Shown: piece by piece, positions 18,677-26,867 of the stretch
How the letters are laid out: every line of letters begins with the position of its first letter
Position numbering within the stretch: position 1 is the first letter of the stretch
Source: Methanobacteriota archaeon
GTDB lineage: Archaea; Thermoplasmatota; Poseidoniia; Poseidoniales; Thalassarchaeaceae
Reading direction: 5' to 3'
Length of the DNA stretch: 40,352 nt
Assembly (NCBI GenBank): GCA_002722595.1
Contig: PBMO01000016.1
Location: 1-40,352 of the forward strand
The notes under the pieces: generated by a model
What the model saw: the letters and a program-made list of their open reading frames with translations, nothing else
The model's database searches: none
What the model was told of the DNA's origin: nothing
Program-made: the position numbers and the translations under genes

Positions 18677-21415
18677 TCAGCATCCAAGACCTGATTCAAG
18701 GTTGGCGAGATTCTTGCTCATCAACGACATGTAGTCATCGTTGCTGTCAATTGGTGCCATTTCCATAGTGTACAGATATTCGATAGTCACACCTGTATCT
18801 TGCACGATGCTACCTACCGATGCCGCATCAGTGTATTCTTCAACGAACAATACTGTCACCCCTTCTTCGTTGATATGTTCAACGACATTGGCAATATCTT
18901 CTGGTGAAGGTTCGCCTTCAGGATCCAAACCGTGAACAGTTACGAATTGGATATCGTAACGGACTGCAATGTAAGAGTAAGCGTTGTGGTTTGCAACCAC
19001 AGTCTTTTCCTGGCCAGCAACAGCACAGGTTCCATTTTCTCCAAATGCAGCCTCAAAGGAATCATCCAGCGCATCTAGCTCAGCACCAAATGATTCGGCA
19101 TTGGCTCTGAAATCATCTTCAGCACTTGGGAATGCAGCGATTAAACCATCCATGACGATATTCATTTGCACCTTGAATGCAACAGGGTCAAGCCAACTGT
19201 GCGGGTCATAATTCAACGTCTCCTCATCAGCGTGGTCGTCATGGCCATCCTCATCGTCATGATCACCATCTCCACCAGGTCCGCTGTTTGCAGCAGTCCA
19301 CATGTATCCTGCAGCTTCACAGTCGTCCTCAGTAGTGATTGTACTGTCAACAGTGTGCGTACTCATGTCATAGCAGACCATGTCCTCCTCATCACCATGG
19401 TCATCGTGATCATCATGGTCGTCGTGATCATCATGGTCGTCGTGACCACCCTCTCCCATGAGAACATAGAATTCAACATCATGAGGCAGAGCAAATCCGT
19501 ATTCGCCTTCAGCTTCAATATGGATTTTCACATGTCCAGCGTGCTCTTCTCCCATATCCATCAGCATGTCAAGTTCTGAAGCGTCAATGAATCCATTCAT
19601 GTTCACATCCAATATATCGAACATAGGATTACAATTTGCATCCACACAGTCTTCACATTGATTACTGTCGGAATCCAAGCAAACAAAGGCACAAGAAGCC
19701 ATAACACATTCACAGTAACCGGTAAAATTGTCTAAATCACTAATGTCACATTCCATGTGATGTTCATCATCACCGTGGTCGTCATGGTCATCGTCCATGG
19801 CTGCAATCATACTGACAAATTCACTCATGGACAACTTCCCATCCCCATCCTCATCAAAGGCCGAGATCAGGATTTCAGTTGTAAGTGACCCCAACTCATC
19901 ATCCATATCTTCGATGGACTCAATGAAGTTCTCAAGTTCAGCTAGACTCAATAGAGTATCAGAATCTGCATCAGATTCATTGAACATAGTCATCAACATG
20001 TCCATCAGATATTCCTCCATTGCTTCTTCGATGGGGTTGTGATCATCGTGGTCATCATGGTGCCCAGGTTCTTCTAGAAGAGACATGTTCGCAGTGGATG
20101 CAGCCCATGCAAGGTGGTCGTTATCATCATGTGTCATCATGACAGAATCGATTCCAACACCGCTCTCTTCCCATGCTTCACTGGCCCCATTCCAAATCTG
20201 CAGGGACCACCACCATGAGTAATCACTTGGTGCATCAACACCATTAATGCCGTGAACTTGGTTGCCGTATACCTCATGCACAGATGAGTTCAGGGAGATG
20301 TTGTTCTCCTGCATTGTGATGCTGGTTAAGTCCCATCCTGTTGCATTATCTGGCAACATATCATGGTCCAATTCAAACATTGCAGTTGTGTTATCTGGAT
20401 ACAGTACGGACACTGAATGAGAGTGTTCATCATGGTCATCATCACCGTGACCGTCGTGATCATCCTCATCCTCATTCATCCACACTGTCCAGAATTCATT
20501 CCAGGAAATTTTCCCATCATTGTCTTGATCAGCCTCAGCTAGGGCTTGTTCAGGAGTCATTTCCTCATCATGGTCGTCACCGTGGTCATCACCATGTCCA
20601 TGGTGGTCGTGGTGAGCGTGGCCGCCACCCATCTTCAGAACAGCCATGTTGAACTCGTGCAAGTCTTCGGCCTCTTCGAAATCAAGGATGTATTCACCCT
20701 CTTCCATGTGGAAGATTGAGATGACAGTTTCAGATGGACAATCAGCAGGGTCTTCGATGATTTCTTCCGGACTCGCGTGACCGTGATCTGCGTGATCATG
20801 CTCATCGTGACCATCTTCCCCGTGTTCATCGTGGTCTTCTTCCCCATGTTCATCGTGGTCTTCTTCCCCATGTTCATCGTGGTCTTCTTCCATTTCAGGG
20901 AAAGAGAGCGTGTGCGCGACGTACTCTGCATGGATTTCAGATGCATCATCTTCATCCATCGAGAGGGTTGTGGATTCATAGGGCCCAGCCGTGAGGAGTT
21001 CACAGAGTTCCGTAACCAACATCCCCTCGTAATCGAGAGTTACTTCTTCGCCTGGCATGGCGTGCGTCTCGATTGCAGTGGGTGCCGCTGCGCCCATGGA
21101 TTCAATAGTTGAATCAACCCATGGTTCTAGACCCAAACCGTGGTAAAAGAATACATCAGCACCTTGGAGACGAACAATGTCTTGGGCCGATGGTTCGTAG
21201 TCATGAACAGGAATATTATCCTGACTCATATATTCCAATGTAACACGATCGCCCGCTACAGCTTTCACAAGCTCACCAACGTGGTATGTGGACACCATTA
21301 CGGTACCTACAGAACCTTCGTCTACGACCTCTTCATCACCTTCTAAACACCCAGCGAGGCTGGAGAAAATCATCAGCAGGCTTACCAAAATCACTCGATA
21401 TGAATTACTCTTCAT
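18677..21415 (-). CDS. znuA: ZnuA-type metal-binding lipoprotein with His/Asp-rich, EF-hand and Cys-rich insertions (912 aa)
   Basis: Lipobox SSLAGC; VSTYHVGELVKAVAGDRVTLEYM; DPHSWLDPVAFKVQMNIV; TVVANHNAYSYIAVRYDIQFVTVHGLDPEGEPSPEDIANVVEHI: solute-binding A9 family. Insertions described under findings. Confidence 0.92.
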   Translation of the reverse strand: MKSNSYRVILVSLLMIFSSLAGCLEGDEEVVDEGSVGTVMVSTYHVGELVKAVAGDRVTLEYMSQDNIPVHDYEPSAQDIVRLQGADVFFYHGLGLEPWVDSTIESMGAAAPTAIETHAMPGEEVTLDYEGMLVTELCELLTAGPYESTTLSMDEDDASEIHAEYVAHTLSFPEMEEDHDEHGEEDHDEHGEEDHDEHGEDGHDEHDHADHGHASPEEIIEDPADCPSETVISIFHMEEGEYILDFEEAEDLHEFNMAVLKMGGGHAHHDHHGHGDDHGDDHDEEMTPEQALAEADQDNDGKISWNEFWTVWMNEDEDDHDGHGDDDHDEHSHSVSVLYPDNTTAMFELDHDMLPDNATGWDLTSITMQENNISLNSSVHEVYGNQVHGINGVDAPSDYSWWWSLQIWNGASEAWEESGVGIDSVMMTHDDNDHLAWAASTANMSLLEEPGHHDDHDDHNPIEEAMEEYLMDMLMTMFNESDADSDTLLSLAELENFIESIEDMDDELGSLTTEILISAFDEDGDGKLSMSEFVSMIAAMDDDHDDHGDDEHHMECDISDLDNFTGYCECVMASCAFVCLDSDSNQCEDCVDANCNPMFDILDVNMNGFIDASELDMLMDMGEEHAGHVKIHIEAEGEYGFALPHDVEFYVLMGEGGHDDHDDHDDHDDHDDHGDEEDMVCYDMSTHTVDSTITTEDDCEAAGYMWTAANSGPGGDGDHDDEDGHDDHADEETLNYDPHSWLDPVAFKVQMNIVMDGLIAAFPSAEDDFRANAESFGAELDALDDSFEAAFGENGTCAVAGQEKTVVANHNAYSYIAVRYDIQFVTVHGLDPEGEPSPEDIANVVEHINEEGVTVLFVEEYTDAASVGSIVQDTGVTIEYLYTMEMAPIDSNDDYMSLMSKNLANLESGLGC
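19390..19450 (-). repeat. Short tandem repeat encoding (DHD)n His/Asp-rich tract
   Basis: Repetition of catcatggtcgtcgtgat-type units; encodes DDHDDHDDHDDHDDHDDHG. Confidence 0.8.
20819..20890 (-). repeat. 24-nt tandem repeat (3 copies) encoding EEDHDEHG
   Basis: tgttcatcgtggtcttcttcccca repeated three times almost perfectly; encodes HGEEDHDEHGEEDHDEHGEEDHDEHGE. Confidence 0.85.
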
Positions 21416-21436
21416 GAACTTGCGGCTAACTATTAA

Positions 21437-21461
21437 CTATTTAATCAGAACTAATAAATAG
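21437..21461. promoter_or_regulatory. Candidate operator in the znuA/regulator divergent promoter region
   Basis: Inverted repeat CTATTTA-N11-TAAATAG in the AT-rich 88-bp gap between divergent znuA and the RHH regulator. Confidence 0.4.
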
Positions 21462-21503
21462 GGATTTGATAATTATTATTAGCATAGCCTACCTCAGCGT
21501 ATT

Positions 21504-21929
21504 ATGAGCCAAATAATTACATTCAGCGTCGATAAGGAGTTTGCCAGTAGGCTGGATGATTTTATCCAGAAAACTGGATACAAGAATAGAAGCATGTTTC
21601 TTCGCGATGCGAGTCTTCACTTTGCGGACGCCTCATTGAGAGGAGATATTGATTCCATGGATGCAAAACAGGAAATTGAAGGAACAGCAGTGGTATATTT
21701 TCAACATCATGTTGAAAACAAATTGGCTGATTTACGGCATTCAAGTTTGTTCAAAATCACATCATATCATCACAACTGCCTCGCAACCAGCCATACGTGT
21801 GTAGATACAATGCAAGTAAGTGGTAAGGCTGGGGCAATAAGAGAAATGATCAACGGTCTAAGAAATACAAAGGACGTCGATCGAGTGGAATTTATTTCAG
21901 CTCCATTCCGAGAAGATGGATGTTGCTAG
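21504..21929 (+). CDS. NikR/CopG-family ribbon-helix-helix metal-responsive regulator
   Basis: RHH: IITFSVDKEFASRLDDFIQKTGYKNRSMFLRDAS; C-terminal domain with GTAVVYFQHHVENKLADLRHSS...SYHHNCLATSHTCVDTMQVSGKAGAIREMINGLRN resembling the NikR ACT-like metal-binding domain. Confidence 0.85.
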   Translation: MSQIITFSVDKEFASRLDDFIQKTGYKNRSMFLRDASLHFADASLRGDIDSMDAKQEIEGTAVVYFQHHVENKLADLRHSSLFKITSYHHNCLATSHTCVDTMQVSGKAGAIREMINGLRNTKDVDRVEFISAPFREDGCC

Positions 21930-21932
21930 GTA

Positions 21933-22694
21933 TTAGCCGATTTCATCATCATATTCAATGAGTACAGATTGGTTCACATTGATGTAATCTTGGCCAGAAT
22001 CATAGTTGATTCTTAGTTCATGAACTAGGAATGTGTTGAAATGAATGGTTTCCCACACGACAGACTCTCCGTCATGGACAAGCCCACTTCGAGTTTGACA
22101 TGCATCTTCTGCACTATCGACCAAACTCCAAGTAATTTCAACTTCACGACCACTAGAAACATCCTCAATTAATTCGGGATTTTCAACTCTGGAATCGATA
22201 ATTATCGAGCTGGGGGAAGTTCCTCCATTTGTCGGAATCGGATTGATTGTCATAGGCTGGGGTTCATATGTGCTGTATTCCATCCAATCAATCCGCATTT
22301 CAATTATAATGTAGATTGGCATATTCTGGGTCTGATTGCGTTCATCAGTTGCAAAGGCAATTATTTCGTACATCCCATGATTTGAAAAGTCGATTGAAAT
22401 AGTCGAATCAGTTTTTGCATCGACTACCGTTGGAGCCGCTCCATCCAAGAGGTCTATGCCAAACGACATCAATTCTCTATCTGAGTATGTTTCCGAAAAA
22501 TCAAAAATCATGGTCACATTATTTGTAGAAACAAGTTCTCCATCGGTGAAAGATTGCACGACAGTACCATTTGTTTGTCCAGTGTTGACAATCAATACTA
22601 TTTCCTCATCACCATTTTCAAAATCAGATAAGCAGCCTGCTAATGTTATTGACAATAACATAAATGCGAGCAAAACAGGCTCCATTAGCCGCAT
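21933..22694 (-). CDS. Predicted lipoprotein, beta-rich secreted domain
   Basis: MRLMEPVLLAFMLLSITLAGCLSDFENGDEE: signal peptide with lipobox. Start chosen internally. Confidence 0.7.
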   Translation of the reverse strand: MRLMEPVLLAFMLLSITLAGCLSDFENGDEEIVLIVNTGQTNGTVVQSFTDGELVSTNNVTMIFDFSETYSDRELMSFGIDLLDGAAPTVVDAKTDSTISIDFSNHGMYEIIAFATDERNQTQNMPIYIIIEMRIDWMEYSTYEPQPMTINPIPTNGGTSPSSIIIDSRVENPELIEDVSSGREVEITWSLVDSAEDACQTRSGLVHDGESVVWETIHFNTFLVHELRINYDSGQDYINVNQSVLIEYDDEIG

Positions 22695-22811
22695 ATATTT
22701 CTCAAAGAGAAATTGAATATAAGCAAACTGGTCTGATGTGAGTAGTGACAATTTATGAAAAGACAATTTATCATCGGTGACTTTGAGGCTTAGACCTGTT
22801 CACGAGCAAAT

Positions 22812-24323
22812 ATGGGCGAAGCATATGGGCAACTGATGTCAAAGATGAAAGAGATAGAAACTGTAGGCCAAATACAGGGACTTCTAGGTTGGGACCAAGA
22901 GGTTATGATGCCTCCAAAAGCCGGACCACTACGTGCAGAACAATTGGCCTGGCTTTCACGCACTAGTCACTCGATGATGGTTGAAACAGAGATGGGTGAG
23001 GTATTGTCAGCAGCGGAAGAAGAAGGAGCGGATGATGAAATCACCGCAGCGAATCTTCGCTTAATCAGAGATGCATATGACAAGGCCACAAAGAAACCAG
23101 CAGATTTCGTAGAACGCTTCGCTCGCCATAAATCAAAATCAATTAGGTCTTGGGCAGAGGCACGAGAAAAGGATGATTTCTCAATTTTTAGAGATGACCT
23201 TGCAGAGATGATAGACCTTAATCGAGAGCTTGCAGAATATCTTGGATACGATGACAATCCATATGATGCGCTGTTGGATATTTATGAATCAGGGCTATGT
23301 GTTGCTCAAGTAGATCCTCTATTCCAGGGCCTTCGAGAATCCCTAGTGCCGTTGATTGCCGCAGTGGGAGAATGTGAATCCCCTGACATGTCATGGGTTG
23401 AAGCGAGTAATTGGGGTGAAGATGCTCAAGCCCAACTATCACATGGGATTTCGGCAGCAGTGGGTTTTGATTTCGATGCGGGGCGACGTGACAAATCCAC
23501 CCACCCATTTTGCGGCGGAGCAAATCCTGATGATGTTCGGTGGACTACTCGGTATGATGAAAACGAACCCTTCGGTTCCCTTTATGGTTCACTTCATGAA
23601 ACGGGTCATGGTTTGTATGAACAAGGCCGGCCTCGCCAACTAGATTTCCAACCATCAGGTCATGCCAATGGATTGGGTGTGCATGAATCTCAAAGTAGAC
23701 TTTGGGAAAATCAAGTTGGGCGTTCCCTTGCATTCAGTGAGTGGGCAATTCCACATTGGTCCAAACACTTCCCTGAAAATATGGAAGGAGTTACTGGAGA
23801 AATGTTGTGGCGTAGTGTTAACCTCATCGAGCCGAGTTTGATACGTGTTGAGGCCGACGAGGCGACCTACAACATACACATCATGATTCGCTACGAGATT
23901 GAGAAACAACTCATCAATGGGGAGTTAGAGATTGATGATTTACCTGATGCTTGGGATGACATGTATGAACAATACCTCGGCGTACGTTCGCCTGATCGGA
24001 AGCAAGGAGTATTGCAAGATATCCATTGGTCAATGGGTGCTTTTGGATACTTCCCCACATACACACTTGGAAATTTGTATAGTGCCCAATTGCTCGCAGC
24101 AGCAAGATCGGATTTAGAGAGCGAACAAACTCTAGAAGAGATGTGGGCCGTTGGGAATTTTGCACCTCTTTTAGATTGGATGCGAAGCAATGTCCACGAA
24201 CGCGGTAGTATTTCGACACCAGCTGATTTGATCAAAGAAGCAACGGGCCAACCACCATCACCTCAACCTTTTATCGATTATTTACGAAATAAGGTTGAAC
24301 GCCTTTACAACGTCACTGTTTGA
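22812..24323 (+). CDS. Metallocarboxypeptidase, M32 (Taq) family
   Basis: HETGH zinc motif in GSLHETGHGLYEQG; LGWDQEVMMPPKAGPLRAEQLAWLS; GVHESQSRLWENQVGRS; IRVEADEATYNIHIMIRYEIEKQLI. Confidence 0.94.
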   Translation: MGEAYGQLMSKMKEIETVGQIQGLLGWDQEVMMPPKAGPLRAEQLAWLSRTSHSMMVETEMGEVLSAAEEEGADDEITAANLRLIRDAYDKATKKPADFVERFARHKSKSIRSWAEAREKDDFSIFRDDLAEMIDLNRELAEYLGYDDNPYDALLDIYESGLCVAQVDPLFQGLRESLVPLIAAVGECESPDMSWVEASNWGEDAQAQLSHGISAAVGFDFDAGRRDKSTHPFCGGANPDDVRWTTRYDENEPFGSLYGSLHETGHGLYEQGRPRQLDFQPSGHANGLGVHESQSRLWENQVGRSLAFSEWAIPHWSKHFPENMEGVTGEMLWRSVNLIEPSLIRVEADEATYNIHIMIRYEIEKQLINGELEIDDLPDAWDDMYEQYLGVRSPDRKQGVLQDIHWSMGAFGYFPTYTLGNLYSAQLLAAARSDLESEQTLEEMWAVGNFAPLLDWMRSNVHERGSISTPADLIKEATGQPPSPQPFIDYLRNKVERLYNVTV

Positions 24324-24362
24324 ACCGAAGTCCAATATGTGACCTTGTGACCAGCACTAGGT

Positions 24363-25520
24363 ATGGAGGGCCAACCATTTCGAGATTTACGCGAAATGGC
24401 TTGGTTTGAAAGACAAATAGATGCTAATATCAGTTGCATACACTTAGATGGAGAACGTTTGATTGTGGGCGATTGGGATGGTGGCATTCATTGTTGGGAT
24501 CTCAATGGGGAAAACCTTTGGTCCACAAAAACGAGTAATAGAGTCGGTAATCTTAGTCTTTCCAAGAACATGGTTTACGCTGTTTGTGGACGTGATTTGA
24601 CTGCTATTGAATTGTCTACAGGGGCAATACAATGGAATAGTGAGTTAGAGGGCAGTAGTGATTTAGTAGCCAGCACACAAGATGGAAGCACAATTATTGC
24701 AACATCATCAATATTCGATTTAGAAATGAACGATTTTTTAGAGTCTACGATTTGGAGATTTAATCAGGATGGAGATTTGTTATTCAAAGAATCCATCGAC
24801 GAGCGCCCATGGTCTATTGAGATGCGTGGAGATGGAACAGCCTTCCTTGCATTGGGACGGCCTCGATGTGGCATGATTAGAATAAATGAAGAAGGCGCAC
24901 GTCATATGACATTACCAACAAATTCGCCAGCAACGTGTGGACGTGTTGGTCCAAAATATTCGATTATTGGCCATGCAGATGGCACACTTACAGGACTAGA
25001 CACAGGCCTAGTTTTGGATGATGATGATTTCACAAATCAGCCTGGGCCAATCGAAGCCATATCAAGTGCAGAGATTGGTTATATGGTCGCATCATCCATT
25101 GAAGATAATTCAGGGATATCTGATTCTAATACAGTTCGAGGTATTGCGCGTTCTTATGATGCCAAAGGGAAATTAGTTTGGCAGATTGAAACCATAGGCG
25201 GTTGCATTATTGAACATGTAGAGCATGGGCCCGAGTTTGACAGCAGTGCAACAGCTTGGGTTGTTTCTTGGGACAAGATAGACTCTACAATAATCGTCAA
25301 TTCTGCAACACAAGATAGGCAATATGCTATTTTCAGCGAACCTTCACGTGTTAATGCAATACAGGCATACGAAGATTTCATTGCAATAGGGTTTGATAAT
25401 GGTAGATTGATTCTGCTCCAGGGAGAACTTCTTCACAGGAGACTATCCCAAAAAAGCGAGGATCATTCTGACGAAAGGCGCAACAAATTGGCTGAAAAAT
25501 TGCGACGTCTCAGGTCCTAA
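24363..25520 (+). CDS. PQQ/WD40-like beta-propeller protein
   Basis: Repeated beta-strand pattern: LIVGDWDGGIHCWDLNGENLWSTKT, LTAIELSTGAIQWNSE, IIGHADGTLTGLDTG, ARSYDAKGKLVWQIE, IAIGFDNGRLILLQ. Confidence 0.8.
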   Translation: MEGQPFRDLREMAWFERQIDANISCIHLDGERLIVGDWDGGIHCWDLNGENLWSTKTSNRVGNLSLSKNMVYAVCGRDLTAIELSTGAIQWNSELEGSSDLVASTQDGSTIIATSSIFDLEMNDFLESTIWRFNQDGDLLFKESIDERPWSIEMRGDGTAFLALGRPRCGMIRINEEGARHMTLPTNSPATCGRVGPKYSIIGHADGTLTGLDTGLVLDDDDFTNQPGPIEAISSAEIGYMVASSIEDNSGISDSNTVRGIARSYDAKGKLVWQIETIGGCIIEHVEHGPEFDSSATAWVVSWDKIDSTIIVNSATQDRQYAIFSEPSRVNAIQAYEDFIAIGFDNGRLILLQGELLHRRLSQKSEDHSDERRNKLAEKLRRLRS

Positions 25521-25599
25521 AAAATATCAATTCTGGAATCGCCCTTCCATCGGAAACAGGGGTCGGGTTGCCTGATTTCTGGTGGAAAGATGCATATTT

Positions 25600-26290
25600 C
25601 TCACAAAGGTTTATGGCCCTCCGCTTCACACGTGACTTTCGCCGCTCCCGAGGAGTGGTGTCGGAGTGCCCAGTACTACCGGCAGGCCCCAAGCCCACAA
25701 GGGACCCAATTCGGGAACGGCGGTGGGCCACTATTCCGAGTTAAATCGGAGTTGGTGGGGTGTACGGCCAGCAGTAATGTTGGATTCGTAGACCTACAGG
25801 AGAGAAAGCGTACATTTCGGTGTACAATGGATACTTCTGTGAACAGTGCATTAGAGTTGGGCTCTAGTGCATACAGACACATTGTGTCTGAAATCACAGG
25901 AGATGTCTGCTCGTAAGAGCAGGGATCATTCGGAAGGAACTAGCAACATATACACCTTGCGAAAATCTCAATCAAAGGGAAACAATGGAAGCCGAAAGGT
26001 GACCTCAGGGACCTAAAGAAAGAGGTAATTGCATAACAGTTGAGTTGTGAAAAGTCGGCTGGAAAAATCCCTCAACGCACAATCCTGTGCTGGCATCTGA
26101 AGGCTCTGCCTGAAGACCGCCGGGGACGAGAAGGCTGCAGCTAGATCGTTCCAGGAAGGGTTGCAGCAATGCATACCTGACCAAAGGGGGGAACAGGGTG
26201 ATAGCAATATCAAATCCTGCTCCTTGGTTGATTGAAATCGTAAGATGGATATTGCCAAGGAGAGACGTTTTCCGCAAGGAATCGTCTCTC
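25600..26290 (+). ncRNA. Candidate structured RNA region, 5' part (multi-hairpin; pseudoknot-compatible block at its 3' end)
   Basis: No credible ORF. Hairpins on + strand: CCGCTCC-CGA-GGAGTGG (25642-25658); GCCCAC/GTGGGC (25693-25698/25723-25728); GTACAT-TTCG-GTGTAC (25810-25825); GTGCATTAGAG-TTGGG-CTCTAGTGCAT (25846-25872); CAGACAC-ATT-GTGTCTG (25874-25890); CTGCTC-GTAA-GAGCAG (25907-25922); GCACA-ATCC-TGTGC (26077-26090); pseudoknot pairs CAATATC/GATATTG and CTCCTTGG/CCAAGGAG (26205-26262); GAGACG...TTCC-GCAA-GGAA...CGTCTC (26262-26288). Confidence 0.6.
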
Positions 26291-26542
26291 TCAGGGACGC
26301 CGGATTAGAGAAATCTGATTCGGGAACTGGTGGAGAGAAAGCAGTTTTCGGACTGTGGACAACACATCGGGAAGTGAGGTAGGTAACTACCTCAGGCGTC
26401 TGAGGATAGCTCGATGCGCTTGCGCATCGGGCTACCCGACCGAGATTTGGAAAACGTCTTCGGACGAAGGAAGGATTTCGGATGCGGAGGCTGGCTGGCG
26501 GGGAAAGATCTACTCGATTCGAACCTGCCAGTCAGTACTCCC
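26291..26542 (+). ncRNA. Structured RNA unit, copy 1
   Basis: CCGGATTAGA-GAAA-TCTGATTCGG (26300-26323); CAGTT-TTCG-GACTG (26342-26355); TGAGGTAG-GTAA-CTACCTCA (26375-26394); 12-bp variable hairpin 26407-26434; CCGAGAT/ATTTCGG (26440-26446/26475-26481) enclosing CGTC-TTCG-GACG; long stem 26486-26502/26524-26541 with 21-nt loop. Confidence 0.72.
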
Positions 26543-26619
26543 AATTCCCACTCCAGGCTGATTTCTTCGCAAGAAGAGAGCAGTTAGGAGGTGCATGCAG
26601 ACTGCAAGGAATGCGTGTG

Positions 26620-26867
26620 CCGGGCGCCGGATTAGAGAAATCTGATTCGGGAACTGGTGGAGAGAAAGCAGTTTTCGGACTGTGGACAACACATCGGGAA
26701 GTGAGGTAGGAAACTACCACAGGCGTCTGAGGTAAGGAAGATGTGCAAGCATTTTCTGCACCGGCCGAGATTTGGAAAACGTCTCCGGACGAAGGAAGGA
26801 TTTCGGATGTGGAGGCTGGCTGGCGGGGAAAGATCTACTCGATTCGAACCCGCCAGCCAGCACTCCC
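26620..26867 (+). ncRNA. Structured RNA unit, copy 2 (paralog of copy 1)
   Basis: 86 nt identical to copy 1 (26298-26383 vs 26625-26710) and a second block with only 5 differences in about 104 nt (26440-26543 vs 26765-26868); the intervening hairpin is completely different in sequence but still forms a hairpin. Confidence 0.72.

Noticed and set aside
19390-20890. CRISPR-like repeats
   Set aside because: Repeats are short, contiguous, in frame and encode His/Asp-rich peptides; there are no unique spacers.
25621-25770. Minus-strand 5S rRNA, prompted by GGTAGTACTGGG (reverse complement of 25669-25680)
   Set aside because: Only this 12-nt motif and a loose CCCGAA fit; I could not place helix I, loop C (CCGAACxCGGAAG) or the total ~120-nt length. 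The tetraloop evidence nearby points to the + strand. A covariance-model scan should settle it.
25590-25916. 108-aa ORF in the large gap
   Set aside because: Low-complexity translation with no recognisable domain, overlapped by opposite-strand ORFs and by clear RNA hairpins.
25920-25950. SRP RNA helix 8, prompted by TTCGGAAGGAAC with a GGAA tetraloop
   Set aside because: The tetraloop and three base pairs fit, but the conserved AGCAG side of the symmetric loop is missing (ACTAGCAAC) and no Alu-like/long helix 5 context was found by eye.
26480-26560. tRNA on the minus strand (GGTTCGAATC T-loop-like motif)
   Set aside because: The motif is part of the loop/stem junction of a longer hairpin; no D arm, anticodon arm or acceptor stem can be formed, and it occurs in both repeat units.
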